Shown here: piece by piece, positions 8,397-15,983 of the stretch
Position numbering within the stretch: position 1 is the stretch's first letter
Layout: every line of letters begins with the position of its first letter
Origin: Roseococcus microcysteis
GTDB taxonomy: Bacteria; Pseudomonadota; Alphaproteobacteria; Acetobacterales; Acetobacteraceae
Direction: 5' to 3'
NCBI RefSeq assembly: GCF_014764365.1
Contig: NZ_CP061718.1
Location: 2,682,501-2,746,500 of the forward strand
DNA: 64,000 bases
Notes under the pieces: generated by a model
The model's input: only the letters and a program-made list of their open reading frames with translations
Database searches by the model: none
Told to the model about the DNA's origin: nothing
Made by a program: the position numbers and the translations under genes

Positions 8397-9800
8397 ATGT
8401 CCCGCCCGCTGATCGGCCGCACGGCCCGCCGCCTCCGCCTGGAGATGGGCCTCACCCAGCAGGCGCTGGCCGCGCGGCTGGGCATCTCGGCCAGCTACCT
8501 GAACCTGATCGAGCACGACCAGCGCGCCGTCACCGCCACCGTCCTCATCAAGCTGACCGAGGCGCTGGGCGTGGACCTGGCGGCCCTGTCCGGTCACGCC
8601 GAACGGCAGCTGGAAGCCGGGCTGCGCGAGGTGCTGTCCGACCCCATGCTGGGCCTGGAGGTGATGCCCGAGAACGAGGTCCAGGCCATCGCCGCAAGCG
8701 CCCCCAATGCGGCGCGCGGCGTGCTGGCGCTGTATCGCGCCTGGCGCGTGGCGCGCGAGGATGCGTCGGGCATCGCCCTGCCCTCCGGCCGCCGCCTGCT
8801 GCTGCCGAACGAGGAGGTGCGCGACTTCTTCCACGAACGCGGCAACCACTTCGCCCGCATCGAGACCTTCACCGAATCCCTCGGCGCCGAGTTGCAGGCG
8901 AGCCCGGCCGAGATGAACCACGCCATCGCCCAGCGCCTGCGGCAGAAGCACAACGTCACCGTCACCGTCACGGCCATGCCCGAGGCCGACCGCCGCTACG
9001 ATCCGCGCACGCGCGAGCTCTGGCTGGCCGAATCCCTGCCCCGTGAATCGCGCGGCTTCCGCATGGCCTTCCAGCTGATGCTTCTGGAAGCGCGTGACGC
9101 CGTGGACGCCACCCTGGCCGACACCAAGCCCAGCACCAGCGAGGCCGAACAGCTCATCCGCATCGGCCTGCTGAACTACGCGGCGGCCGCCTTGCTCATG
9201 CCCTACGCGCCCTTCCTGCGCGCCGCGCGTGAGTTGCGGCACGATGTGGAACGCCTCGCCGCGCGCTTCGGCACCAGCTACGAACAGGTGGCGCAGCGCC
9301 TCTCCACCCTACAGCGCGAGGGCGCGCGCGGCCTGCCCTTCTTCTTCCTGCGCGCGGACACGGCGGGCAACGTCACGAAGCGCTTTTCCGCCGCCGGCTT
9401 CCCCTTCGCGCGCTTCGGCGGAAGCTGCCCGAAATGGATCGTCCACCACGCCTTCGCCACCCCTGGCGTCACGCGCGTGCAGGCGGCGGAGCTTCCGGAT
9501 GGCGCGGCCTTCCTCTGCATCGCGCGCGCCATGCACGGCACCTCGCCACGCTGGGGCGAGCCTCCGCCCACCCATGTCGTCGCCATCGGCTGCGACATCA
9601 CCAGGACAGAGGAGGTGGTCTATGCCGACGGCCTGGACCTGGTGACGGCGCGGGTGGGGATCGGGCTGTCCTGCCGGTTGTGCGACCGGGCCGATTGCCG
9701 CAGCCGCGCCTTTCCGCCATTGGAGCACCGCCTGCGCCTCGACGCGAATGAGGACAGCGCATCCCCCTGGCGCTTCGACCGCAAGGACGCCCCGCGTTGA
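8397..9800 (+). CDS. ScfR/RamB-type transcriptional regulator (XRE HTH plus ImmA/IrrE-like domains)
   Basis: 467 residues. The N-terminal XRE helix-turn-helix (LRLEMGLTQQALAARLGIS, about 11-30) is followed by SYLNLIEHDQRAVT. A long middle segment resembles the IrrE-like domain, and the C-terminal DUF2083-type region has a cysteine cluster (SCRLCDRADC). Known members (RamB, ScfR, PrpR) control acetate, short-chain acyl and glyoxylate/methylcitrate genes. The divergent position next to aceA fits control of the glyoxylate shunt. ATG 8397 has AAGGA 9 nt upstream. The ligand is probably an acyl-CoA (family inference). Overlaps the next gene by TTGA. Confidence 0.9.
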   Translation: MSRPLIGRTARRLRLEMGLTQQALAARLGISASYLNLIEHDQRAVTATVLIKLTEALGVDLAALSGHAERQLEAGLREVLSDPMLGLEVMPENEVQAIAASAPNAARGVLALYRAWRVAREDASGIALPSGRRLLLPNEEVRDFFHERGNHFARIETFTESLGAELQASPAEMNHAIAQRLRQKHNVTVTVTAMPEADRRYDPRTRELWLAESLPRESRGFRMAFQLMLLEARDAVDATLADTKPSTSEAEQLIRIGLLNYAAAALLMPYAPFLRAARELRHDVERLAARFGTSYEQVAQRLSTLQREGARGLPFFFLRADTAGNVTKRFSAAGFPFARFGGSCPKWIVHHAFATPGVTRVQAAELPDGAAFLCIARAMHGTSPRWGEPPPTHVVAIGCDITRTEEVVYADGLDLVTARVGIGLSCRLCDRADCRSRAFPPLEHRLRLDANEDSASPWRFDRKDAPR

Positions 9801-10510
9801 AACTGCTGCTGCTGAACGGCAACACGGATGAGGCCATCACCCAGCGCCTCGCCACCGCCGCGCGCGGGATGTGCGCGCATGAGATCACGCCCGTCACCGC
9901 CCCCTTCGGCGCGCGCTACATCGCGAGCCGCGCCGCCGTCGCCGTGGCGGGGCACGCGGTGCTGGAGGCGCTGGCCGAACACATCGGCCCCGACAACGCA
10001 GCCGGCTACGACGCCGCGCTGATCGCCTGCTTCGGCGAGCCGGGGCTGGACGCGGCGCGGGAGCTGTTCCCGCTGCCCGTGCTGGGCATGGCCGATGCCT
10101 CCATCCGCGCCGCCTTGCGCCTGGCCCCGCGCGTGGCGGTGCTGACCGGCGGCGCCGCCTGGGTGTCCATGCTGGAGGAATTCTTCCTGGTGCGCGGGCT
10201 GACGCGCGAACAGGTGCGCGTCGCCGCCATCACACCCACCGGCGACATGATCGCGCGCGACCCCGAAGGCGCGGCCGTGCTGCTGGCGGAGACGGCGCGC
10301 GCCGAGATCGCAAACGGTGCCGGCGCCGTGCTGCTGGGCGGCGCGGGGCTGGTCGGGCTCGACGCGCTTCTGCAACCGCTGCTGCCCGTGCCCGTGCTGT
10401 GCAGCCTGCGCGCCGCCCTTGATGCCCTGCCCGGCAGCCGCGCCCCACGCGGGGGCGTGGCGCCGAGTGTCGGCCTCTCGTCCGCCCTCAGTCGCTGTCT
10501 GGCCGGATGA
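9797..10510 (+). CDS. Asp/Glu/hydantoin racemase family protein
   Basis: 237 residues. It begins KLLLLNGNTDEAIT, the LxxNPNT-like start of hydantoin racemases. The two catalytic-cysteine regions appear to be replaced or shifted: ALIACFGEPGLDAARE carries one Cys (about residue 76), and the second site reads AVLLGGAGLVGL without a Cys. This loss may mean decarboxylase/isomerase-like chemistry or an inactive relative. The start is TTG at 9797, backed by AAGGA 9 nt upstream and overlap with the regulator stop. The 3' end overlaps the convergent dehydrogenase by 23 nt. Confidence 0.82.
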   Translation: MKLLLLNGNTDEAITQRLATAARGMCAHEITPVTAPFGARYIASRAAVAVAGHAVLEALAEHIGPDNAAGYDAALIACFGEPGLDAARELFPLPVLGMADASIRAALRLAPRVAVLTGGAAWVSMLEEFFLVRGLTREQVRVAAITPTGDMIARDPEGAAVLLAETARAEIANGAGAVLLGGAGLVGLDALLQPLLPVPVLCSLRAALDALPGSRAPRGGVAPSVGLSSALSRCLAG

Positions 10511-11492
10511 CGTTGGTGTCGAGGCCGCGCAGCAGCACGTCGCGCATGGTCTCGATGCCCTTAAGGCGGATGTCGTCCCAGGCCTCCGGGCTGTGGAAGG
10601 CGGCGTGCGGCATGATGACCAGGCGCCCGCGCAGCCAATCCTCCCGCGCGCGATAGGCCGCCAGCAGGGGCGGTTCCGGCACGGGCGGTTCCACCGGCAG
10701 CACGTCGAGCCCCGCGCCCGCGATGCGGCCCGAGCGCAGCCCGGCCTCCAGCGCGTCGAGGTCCAGGATCGGCCCACGCGCGGTGTTGATCACCACCGCG
10801 TTCTCCGGCAGCGCCGCCAGCGCCGCCGCATCCACCAGGCCGCGCGTGTTCCGCGTCAACGGGCAATGGATGGAGAGCACGTCGGATTGCGCCATCAGCG
10901 CGTGCAGGCTGTCGGCCCGCGCGATGCCCAGCGCGCGGTCGGCGCCCTTGGGCAGATGCGGGTCATAGAAGGTCACGCGGAAGCCCAGCGCCTTGGCGCG
11001 CAGCGCCGCCGCCGTGCCTATGCGCCCCAGCCCCAGCACGCCGAAGCACTGCACGTCGAAGCGCCGCACGATCTTGTTGGGCAGCACGCCCCAGGGGCAG
11101 GGCGGGTTGTCGCGCATGGCGTCGTGGTAGAGCACCATGCCGCGCCGGAGCGCGAGCGCCATGGTGATGGCGGTGTCCGCGACCTCGGCCGTGCCGTAGT
11201 CGGGCACGTTGCAGACCTTGATGCCGCGGCGCGCGCATTCGGCGCGGTCCACGCGGTCATAGCCCACGCCCATGCGCACCACGACCTTGAGCTTCGGGAA
11301 TTTCGCCAGCGCCTCGGCGGGGACGGCGAGGCGCAGGGTCATGAGGCCGTCCACCTCGGCGCAGAGTTCGTCCGGGAGTTCCAGCAGCGATTTTTTCGCA
11401 TTGCCTTGCAGCAGGCGCACGCCCTCGCCGCAGATGCCCCGTTCCAGCGCGGTGTCGGGGTAGAGGGCTTCGGGTTCGAGAATGGTGAGCAT
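10488..11492 (-). CDS. D-isomer-specific 2-hydroxyacid dehydrogenase (NAD-binding)
   Basis: 334 residues. The NAD Rossmann motif is GVLGLGRIGTAAA, followed by YDPHLPKGADR. The catalytic set is visible: Arg in NTARGPILD, Glu in LDVLPVEPP and His in MPHAAFHS. It should reduce a 2-keto acid or oxidise a D-2-hydroxy acid; the sequence looks closest to C-terminal-binding-protein-like or phosphoglycerate/glyoxylate-type members. ATG at 11492 is chosen because the protein starts directly with MLTILEPEALYPD. AGGAGG is present but about 13 nt away. Convergent overlap of 23 nt with the racemase gene. Confidence 0.9.
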   Translation of the reverse strand: MLTILEPEALYPDTALERGICGEGVRLLQGNAKKSLLELPDELCAEVDGLMTLRLAVPAEALAKFPKLKVVVRMGVGYDRVDRAECARRGIKVCNVPDYGTAEVADTAITMALALRRGMVLYHDAMRDNPPCPWGVLPNKIVRRFDVQCFGVLGLGRIGTAAALRAKALGFRVTFYDPHLPKGADRALGIARADSLHALMAQSDVLSIHCPLTRNTRGLVDAAALAALPENAVVINTARGPILDLDALEAGLRSGRIAGAGLDVLPVEPPVPEPPLLAAYRAREDWLRGRLVIMPHAAFHSPEAWDDIRLKGIETMRDVLLRGLDTNVIRPDSD

Positions 11493-11618
11493 GATGGTGG
11501 CGCTTCCTCCGGTTGTTGCCGCCATCCTGCCCGAGGCTGGGGCGAGGGCAAGCCGCGCCCCCTGACAGGCCACGCCGCCGGGCCTAGGCTTTTCCCCGTA
11601 TGGCATCGGGACGGCACC

Positions 11619-12125
11619 ATGGACGCGCTCCACATCCGGCAAGGCGAGGCCCGGGACCTTCCGGCCCTGGTCGAGATCTTCAACCACTATGTCGCCCACG
11701 GGCATGTGACCTTCACGACCGTGCCGCACACGCTGGAATCCCGCACCACCTGGTTCGCGACCTATGGCACGGGCCGGCACCAGCTGCTGGTGGCGGAGCA
11801 TGCGGGCGCGGTGGTGGGCTGCGCCTATAGCAGCCCCTATCGCCCCACCCCCGCCTTCGACACGACGGTGGAAACCAGCATCTACCTGCACCCGGAACGG
11901 CGCGGGCTGGGCGCGGGGAAGCGGCTCTACGCGGCGCTGCTGGAGCGGTTGGCGGCGCAGCCGGTGCATCTGGCGGTGGCGGGGGTGGCGCTGCCCAATG
12001 AGGCCTCGCTCGCGCTGCACCGGAAGATGGGGTTCGAGGAGGTCGGCACCTTCCGGGAATATGCGCGGAAGAACGGGGTGTGGATCAGTTCGACCTGGTT
12101 TCAGCGGCGGGTGGGGACGGCGTAG
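11619..12125 (+). CDS. GNAT N-acetyltransferase (phosphinothricin acetyltransferase-like)
   Basis: 168 residues, a single GNAT domain. The acetyl-CoA loop is HPERRGLGAGKRLYAALL (about 89-106). Flanking landmarks are EIFNHYVAHGHVTF near the N-terminus and ALHRKMGFEEVGTF near the C-terminus, typical of the PAT/YncA group that acetylates amino-group compounds such as methionine sulfoximine or phosphinothricin-like molecules. Cytoplasmic and free-standing. A palindromic repeat follows 3 nt after the stop, probably ending transcription. Physiological substrate unknown. Confidence 0.9.
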   Translation: MDALHIRQGEARDLPALVEIFNHYVAHGHVTFTTVPHTLESRTTWFATYGTGRHQLLVAEHAGAVVGCAYSSPYRPTPAFDTTVETSIYLHPERRGLGAGKRLYAALLERLAAQPVHLAVAGVALPNEASLALHRKMGFEEVGTFREYARKNGVWISSTWFQRRVGTA

Positions 12126-12128
12126 AGT

Positions 12129-12167
12129 GCGATCCGCGGAGGCGGAATCGCCGTAGCGGTGAATCGC
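12129..12167. repeat. Palindromic intergenic element, copy 3 (between GNAT gene and tRNA)
   Basis: Read on the minus strand it begins GCGATTCACCGC and ends GCCTCCGCGGATCGC. The outer arms GCGAT/ATCGC are perfect. It shares GATTCAC and GCCTCCGC with copies at 123-173 and 27633-27678. It separates the convergent GNAT gene and tRNA-Leu, a position suited to terminating both. Confidence 0.5.
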
Positions 12168-12184
12168 CCTCTCAAACATGAAAA

Positions 12185-12267
12185 TACGGGCGGCGGGGCT
12201 CGAACCCGCACGGCCTTGCGGCCGAGGGCTTTTAAGGCCCTTCCGTCTACCATTCCGGCACGCCCGC
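12185..12267 (-). tRNA. tRNA-Leu, anticodon UAA
   Basis: 83 nt. The acceptor stem is GCGGGCG with CGCCCGT (one G-U pair) and discriminator A. The D-arm GCCGGAATGGTAGAC is Leu-like. The anticodon arm is AGGGC-CTTAAAA-GCCCT, with anticodon TAA at 12232-12234. A long class-II variable arm (TCGGCCGCAAGGCCG) and T-arm GCGGG-TTCGAGC-CCCGC complete the fold. CCA is not encoded. The long variable arm and G-rich anticodon stem make leucine identity secure. Confidence 0.97.
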
Positions 12268-12388
12268 GCACGCCAACCGCAGATTACGCGGGCGCAACCC
12301 GCCCCGTAAAGCAGGCTGCCGCAGCTATTGCACCGGCGCGCCCATCCGCGAACATGGCGAAAAGCCCCGTCCAAGGAAACGCCCGCCC

Positions 12389-13093
12389 ATGTCCCAAGCC
12401 ACCAAGACCGCCGGCCTGCTGCTCTTCCCCGGCCTCACCCAGCTCGACCTCACCGGGCCCTATGAGGTGCTGGCGAACCTCCCCGGCTGGAAGGTCGAGA
12501 TCGTGGCGAAGCAGGCGGGCCCCGTCCGCACCGCCAAGGGCATGGTCATCCACGCCGACCAGGGCTTCGCCACGGCGCCGCAATACGACCTCTTCGCCAT
12601 CCCCGGCGGCCCCGGCACCGATGACGCGCTGACGGATGCGGAGACGGTGGATTTCGTCCGCCGCCAATGCGAGGGCGCGGAGAACGTCTTCGGCATCTGC
12701 ACCGGCTCGCTGCTCATCGGCGCCACCGGGCTGCTGCGCGGCCGCCGCGCCGGCTCGCACTGGGCGGCGCGGCATCTGCTGGCCCGCTTCGGCGCCGAGG
12801 TGCGGGATGAGCGCATGACGAAGGACGGCAAGTTCTACACCGCCGGCGGCGTCACCTCCGGCATTGACATGGCGCTGCGCGTGGTGGCCGACATCGCGGG
12901 CGAGGACGCGGCGCAGCAGATCCAGCTCCAGATCGAATACGACCCCGAGCCGCCCTTCCGCAGCGGCACGCCCTTCACCGCACCCCCGCACATCCTCGCC
13001 CGCGCCCGCGCGGCGGGGGAGGCGCGGCGCCCCATCCGCGAGGCCGCGGTGGAGGCGGCGGCGGCGCGGCTGGCCTCCGGCACTCCTGGTTGA
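12389..13093 (+). CDS. DJ-1/PfpI family protein (isonitrile hydratase-like)
   Basis: 234 residues, a single class I glutamine-amidotransferase-like domain. The nucleophile elbow GICTGSLLIG places the Cys near residue 109, and AIPGGPGTDD precedes it. SHWAARHLL and TAGGVTSGIDMAL match the InhA/AraC-N-terminal branch of the family. No C-terminal HTH domain is attached, so this is an enzyme-like member rather than a GATase-type AraC regulator. ATG 12389 has AAGGAAA upstream. The substrate cannot be inferred. Confidence 0.87.
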   Translation: MSQATKTAGLLLFPGLTQLDLTGPYEVLANLPGWKVEIVAKQAGPVRTAKGMVIHADQGFATAPQYDLFAIPGGPGTDDALTDAETVDFVRRQCEGAENVFGICTGSLLIGATGLLRGRRAGSHWAARHLLARFGAEVRDERMTKDGKFYTAGGVTSGIDMALRVVADIAGEDAAQQIQLQIEYDPEPPFRSGTPFTAPPHILARARAAGEARRPIREAAVEAAAARLASGTPG

Positions 13094-13126
13094 GTCGGGG
13101 TTGCCCCCTATAACTATTGCACTATC

Positions 13127-14128
13127 ATGCATCCCATGGCGGAACGGCATGCGAAGCTTGCGGACGGCCTGCGCCTCATTCTGCTGCTGACGGGCACGCG
13201 CACCGGCCGCACACTGAATGAGCTGGCCGAGGAAATGGGCGTCGGCCGCCGGACGGTCGAGCGGATGCTCGCCGCCATCAAGGAGGTCTGCGGCGGCCTC
13301 GAACAGGTGCCGACGGATGAGGCGCAGAAGCGCTGGCGCCTGCCGGCCTCCACCCTCTCGCGCGTCAAGCCGCTGACGGCGGCGGAGGCGGCGGAGATGG
13401 ACCTCGCCGCCCGCCGCCTGGCCGCCGAGGGGCTGGAGGAACGCGCCGCCCTGCTGCGCAACGCGGCCGAGAAGCTGCGCGCCGCCATGGATGCCCGCGC
13501 TTTGCAACGCGCGGAGCCGGATGTGGAGGCCATGCTGGCGGCCGAGGGCCTGGCCATGCGCCCCGGTCCGCGCGTGCATGTGCCCGAACGCCTCATCGCG
13601 ACGCTGCGCGAGGCCATTCTCGCCAACCGCCGCATCCGCCTTGCCTACCGCCCCAGCCGGGGCGCGCTGCGCGAGCATGTGGTGGAACCTTATGGGCTGC
13701 TCTACGGCACGCGGCCCTATCTGCTGGCGGCGCGAGTGGACAAGCCCGATGCGGCGGTGTGGCGGCTGGACCGCGTGCTCTCGGCCGAGCCGATGAACGA
13801 GGCCTTCACCCCCCGCCCCGGCTTCACCTTGCCCTCGCTGGCGGCGCAGAGCTTCGGCGTGTGGCGCGAGGCGCCGCACCAGGTCGTGCTGCGCTTCACC
13901 GGCAGCGCCGCGGTGGAGGCGCGCCATTGGGCCTTCCACCCCACCCAGCGTTTCGAGACCCAGCCCGATGGCACGCTGATCCTGCGCTTCGAGGCGGGCG
14001 GGCTGGACGAGATGGCCTATCACTTCGCCACCTGGGGCGAGGCGGTGGAGGTGCTGGAACCCCCGGCCCTGCGCGAGCGGCTGGCGGCGCTGGGCGCGGC
14101 GCTGGTGCGGCGCCACGGCGCGCCGTGA
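13127..14128 (+). CDS. WYL-domain helix-turn-helix transcriptional regulator
   Basis: 333 residues. The N-terminal HTH_11-type domain has TLNELAEEMGVGRRTVERML (about 30-49). The WYL domain follows from about residue 165, with RIRLAYRPSRG and VEPYGLLYGTRPYLLA; the eponymous WYL is degenerate. A C-terminal WCX region includes VVLRFTGSAAVEA. Members bind small ligands or nucleic acid and often control stress or defence genes; the target here is unknown. Start ATG 13127, with MAERHAK three codons later as an alternative. It follows the DJ-1 gene by 33 nt on the same strand. Confidence 0.88.
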   Translation: MHPMAERHAKLADGLRLILLLTGTRTGRTLNELAEEMGVGRRTVERMLAAIKEVCGGLEQVPTDEAQKRWRLPASTLSRVKPLTAAEAAEMDLAARRLAAEGLEERAALLRNAAEKLRAAMDARALQRAEPDVEAMLAAEGLAMRPGPRVHVPERLIATLREAILANRRIRLAYRPSRGALREHVVEPYGLLYGTRPYLLAARVDKPDAAVWRLDRVLSAEPMNEAFTPRPGFTLPSLAAQSFGVWREAPHQVVLRFTGSAAVEARHWAFHPTQRFETQPDGTLILRFEAGGLDEMAYHFATWGEAVEVLEPPALRERLAALGAALVRRHGAP

Positions 14129-14278
14129 GGCGGCCGATCACCGGCACCATGCGGGAGACATCAGGGATTCCTCCGCGCTGGCGCGAAGTGCCGCAGGAAA
14201 GCGCGCCGCGCCGCGCTTTGCACGATGCGGCGCCGCGGGAGGCTTGACCCGCACGCCCCCGGCTTGGCATCGAAGGGC

Positions 14279-15262
14279 ATGCGCGTTGCCCTCCGCCTTG
14301 TCGCCCTGGCCGCCCTCCTGACCGGGGCGGCCGAGGGGCGCGCCGAAACCGCCCCCGCCGGGGGGCGGAGCTTCCTGCTGGCGCAATCCTCGCTGGGGGG
14401 TGCGGGGTCGCTGCCGCCCCCCACGCCGCCGCGCGCCGCCACACCCGCCCAGCGCCCGCCGGCCCAAGGCCAGGCGCGCCCGGCCCCCGCGCAGCGGCCC
14501 GCCACGCCGCAGGCCCAGCGCCCGGCGCAACGGCCGGCCGGCCAGGCCCAGCGCCCGCCCGCGCAACGCCCCGGCACCCAATCCCCCACGGGGCAACGCC
14601 AGCCACCCACCGTGCAGCGCCCCGACGCCAACCGGCCCAATGCGGTGCGCCCGCCGCAGCGCCCCAACCCGGCGGCACCGGCCGCCGCCGCGGCGGCGGC
14701 TGCTGCGGCGGCCGCTGCCGCTGCGGCCGCCGCCGCGAATGCAGCGCCCCCCACCCCGCCGCCGCCCGAATGGCCCGCCCCCGGCACCGGCACCAGCACC
14801 GGCCTGCCCCTGCCGCGCTTCACCGCTCTCGCTTCCAACCAGGTGAATTTGCGCGTGGGGCCGGGCCTGCGCTTCCCGGTGGAATGGCGCTACCAGCGCG
14901 CCGACCTGCCGGTGATGATCGTGCGCGAGCATGAGGAATGGCGCCGCGTCCGCGACCCCGACGGCACCGAGGGCTGGCTCGCCGCCTCCACGCTCCGGCC
15001 GGGCCGCCGCACCTTCATCGTGCGCCAGCCGCAACCCGGCGTGACACCCGCCACCACCGCGCCCGCCGCCGGCGAGGTGCTGCTGCGCCGCCGTCCGGAA
15101 GAGGGCGGGGCCGCCGTGGCGCGCCTGCAGCCTGGCGTCATCGGCCGGCTGCGGCTCTGCGAGGCCGGCAGCGAGTGGTGCGAGGTGCAGGTGCAGAACC
15201 GCCGCGGCTATGTCCGCCGGGCCGAGATCTTCGGCGTGCTGCCCGACGAGGAGTTCCGTTGA
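14279..15262 (+). CDS. Exported SH3-domain protein with Pro/Gln/Ala-rich linker
   Basis: 327 residues. Signal peptide is about residues 1-22 (MRVALRLVALAALLTG). A low-complexity linker rich in P, A, Q and R (about 45-175) contains a near-uninterrupted run of about 19 alanines near residue 135. Two bacterial SH3-like domains follow: NLRVGPGLRFPVEWRY (about 184) and LLRRRPEEGGAAVARL (about 262), each with a conserved Trp (EEWRRV, SEWCEV). Such proteins are periplasmic and often bind peptidoglycan or modify envelope enzymes. Small exported SH3 proteins of this kind are common in alphaproteobacteria. The precise role is unknown. Confidence 0.82.
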   Translation: MRVALRLVALAALLTGAAEGRAETAPAGGRSFLLAQSSLGGAGSLPPPTPPRAATPAQRPPAQGQARPAPAQRPATPQAQRPAQRPAGQAQRPPAQRPGTQSPTGQRQPPTVQRPDANRPNAVRPPQRPNPAAPAAAAAAAAAAAAAAAAAAANAAPPTPPPPEWPAPGTGTSTGLPLPRFTALASNQVNLRVGPGLRFPVEWRYQRADLPVMIVREHEEWRRVRDPDGTEGWLAASTLRPGRRTFIVRQPQPGVTPATTAPAAGEVLLRRRPEEGGAAVARLQPGVIGRLRLCEAGSEWCEVQVQNRRGYVRRAEIFGVLPDEEFR

Positions 15263-15322
15263 CCCGTTGACGCCGCGCCCCGGCCGTGCGGAGCATTCGC
15301 GCGTCCAGGAGAACACCGCTTC

Positions 15323-15979
15323 ATGCTGACCATCTATGGCTGCTTCCGCTCCCGCGCCTCGCGCAACATCTGGCTGGCCTATGAGTTGGGGGTGGATTTC
15401 AAGCACATCCCCGTGATCCAGGCCGGGCGCCTGGCGGACCCGCTGGCGACCAACGCGCCGATCAACACCAAGTCGCCCGAATTCCTGAAGGTGAACCCGA
15501 ACGGGCTGATCCCGGCCATGGAGATGGACGGGCTGGTGCTGGCCGAATCGCTGGCCATCAACCTGTTCATGGCGAAGAAGTTCGGCGGCGACCTCGCCCC
15601 GCGCGACCTGAACGAGGACGCGCTGATGACCCAATGGGCCATCTGGGCCATGACCGAGGCCGAGATCCACACCATCCAGGTGCTCTACCACAAGGTGATG
15701 TATCCGGAGGCCCAGCGCGACCCCGCGCGGCTGGCGCAGGCCGTCGAGGCCCTCGCCCGCCCCTTCCGCGTGCTGGACGAGGCGCTGGCCGCGACGGGCT
15801 GGCTCGTGGGCGGCCGCTTCACCGTGGCCGATCTGAACATGGCGGAAGTGATCCGCTACGCGCAGCCCGTGCCGGAGCTGTTCGAGGCCGCGCCGCGCGT
15901 GAAGGCCTGGCTCGCCGCCTGCCAGGCGCGCCCGGCCTTCCAGAAGATGGTGGCCGGCCGCAACGCCGAGCCGGCGTGA
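15323..15979 (+). CDS. Glutathione S-transferase family protein
   Basis: 218 residues. A thioredoxin-like N-terminal domain starts LTIYGCFRSRASRNIW, with the cis-Pro turn NGLIPAMEMDG and the glutathione-contact ES in VLAESLAINLF. The C-terminal domain is all-helical and includes TVADLNMAEVI. Likely conjugates, reduces or isomerises small electrophiles using glutathione, in the cytoplasm. Stand-alone ATG at 15323 with AGGAG upstream. It ends 4 nt before the pbpC start, so the two may be co-transcribed by spacing alone. Confidence 0.92.
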   Translation: MLTIYGCFRSRASRNIWLAYELGVDFKHIPVIQAGRLADPLATNAPINTKSPEFLKVNPNGLIPAMEMDGLVLAESLAINLFMAKKFGGDLAPRDLNEDALMTQWAIWAMTEAEIHTIQVLYHKVMYPEAQRDPARLAQAVEALARPFRVLDEALAATGWLVGGRFTVADLNMAEVIRYAQPVPELFEAAPRVKAWLAACQARPAFQKMVAGRNAEPA

Positions 15980-15983
15980 TGTG

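Noticed and set aside
14149-14247. 32-codon ORF between the WYL regulator and the SH3 protein
   Set aside because: No ribosome site and no recognisable family; likely chance in GC-rich DNA.
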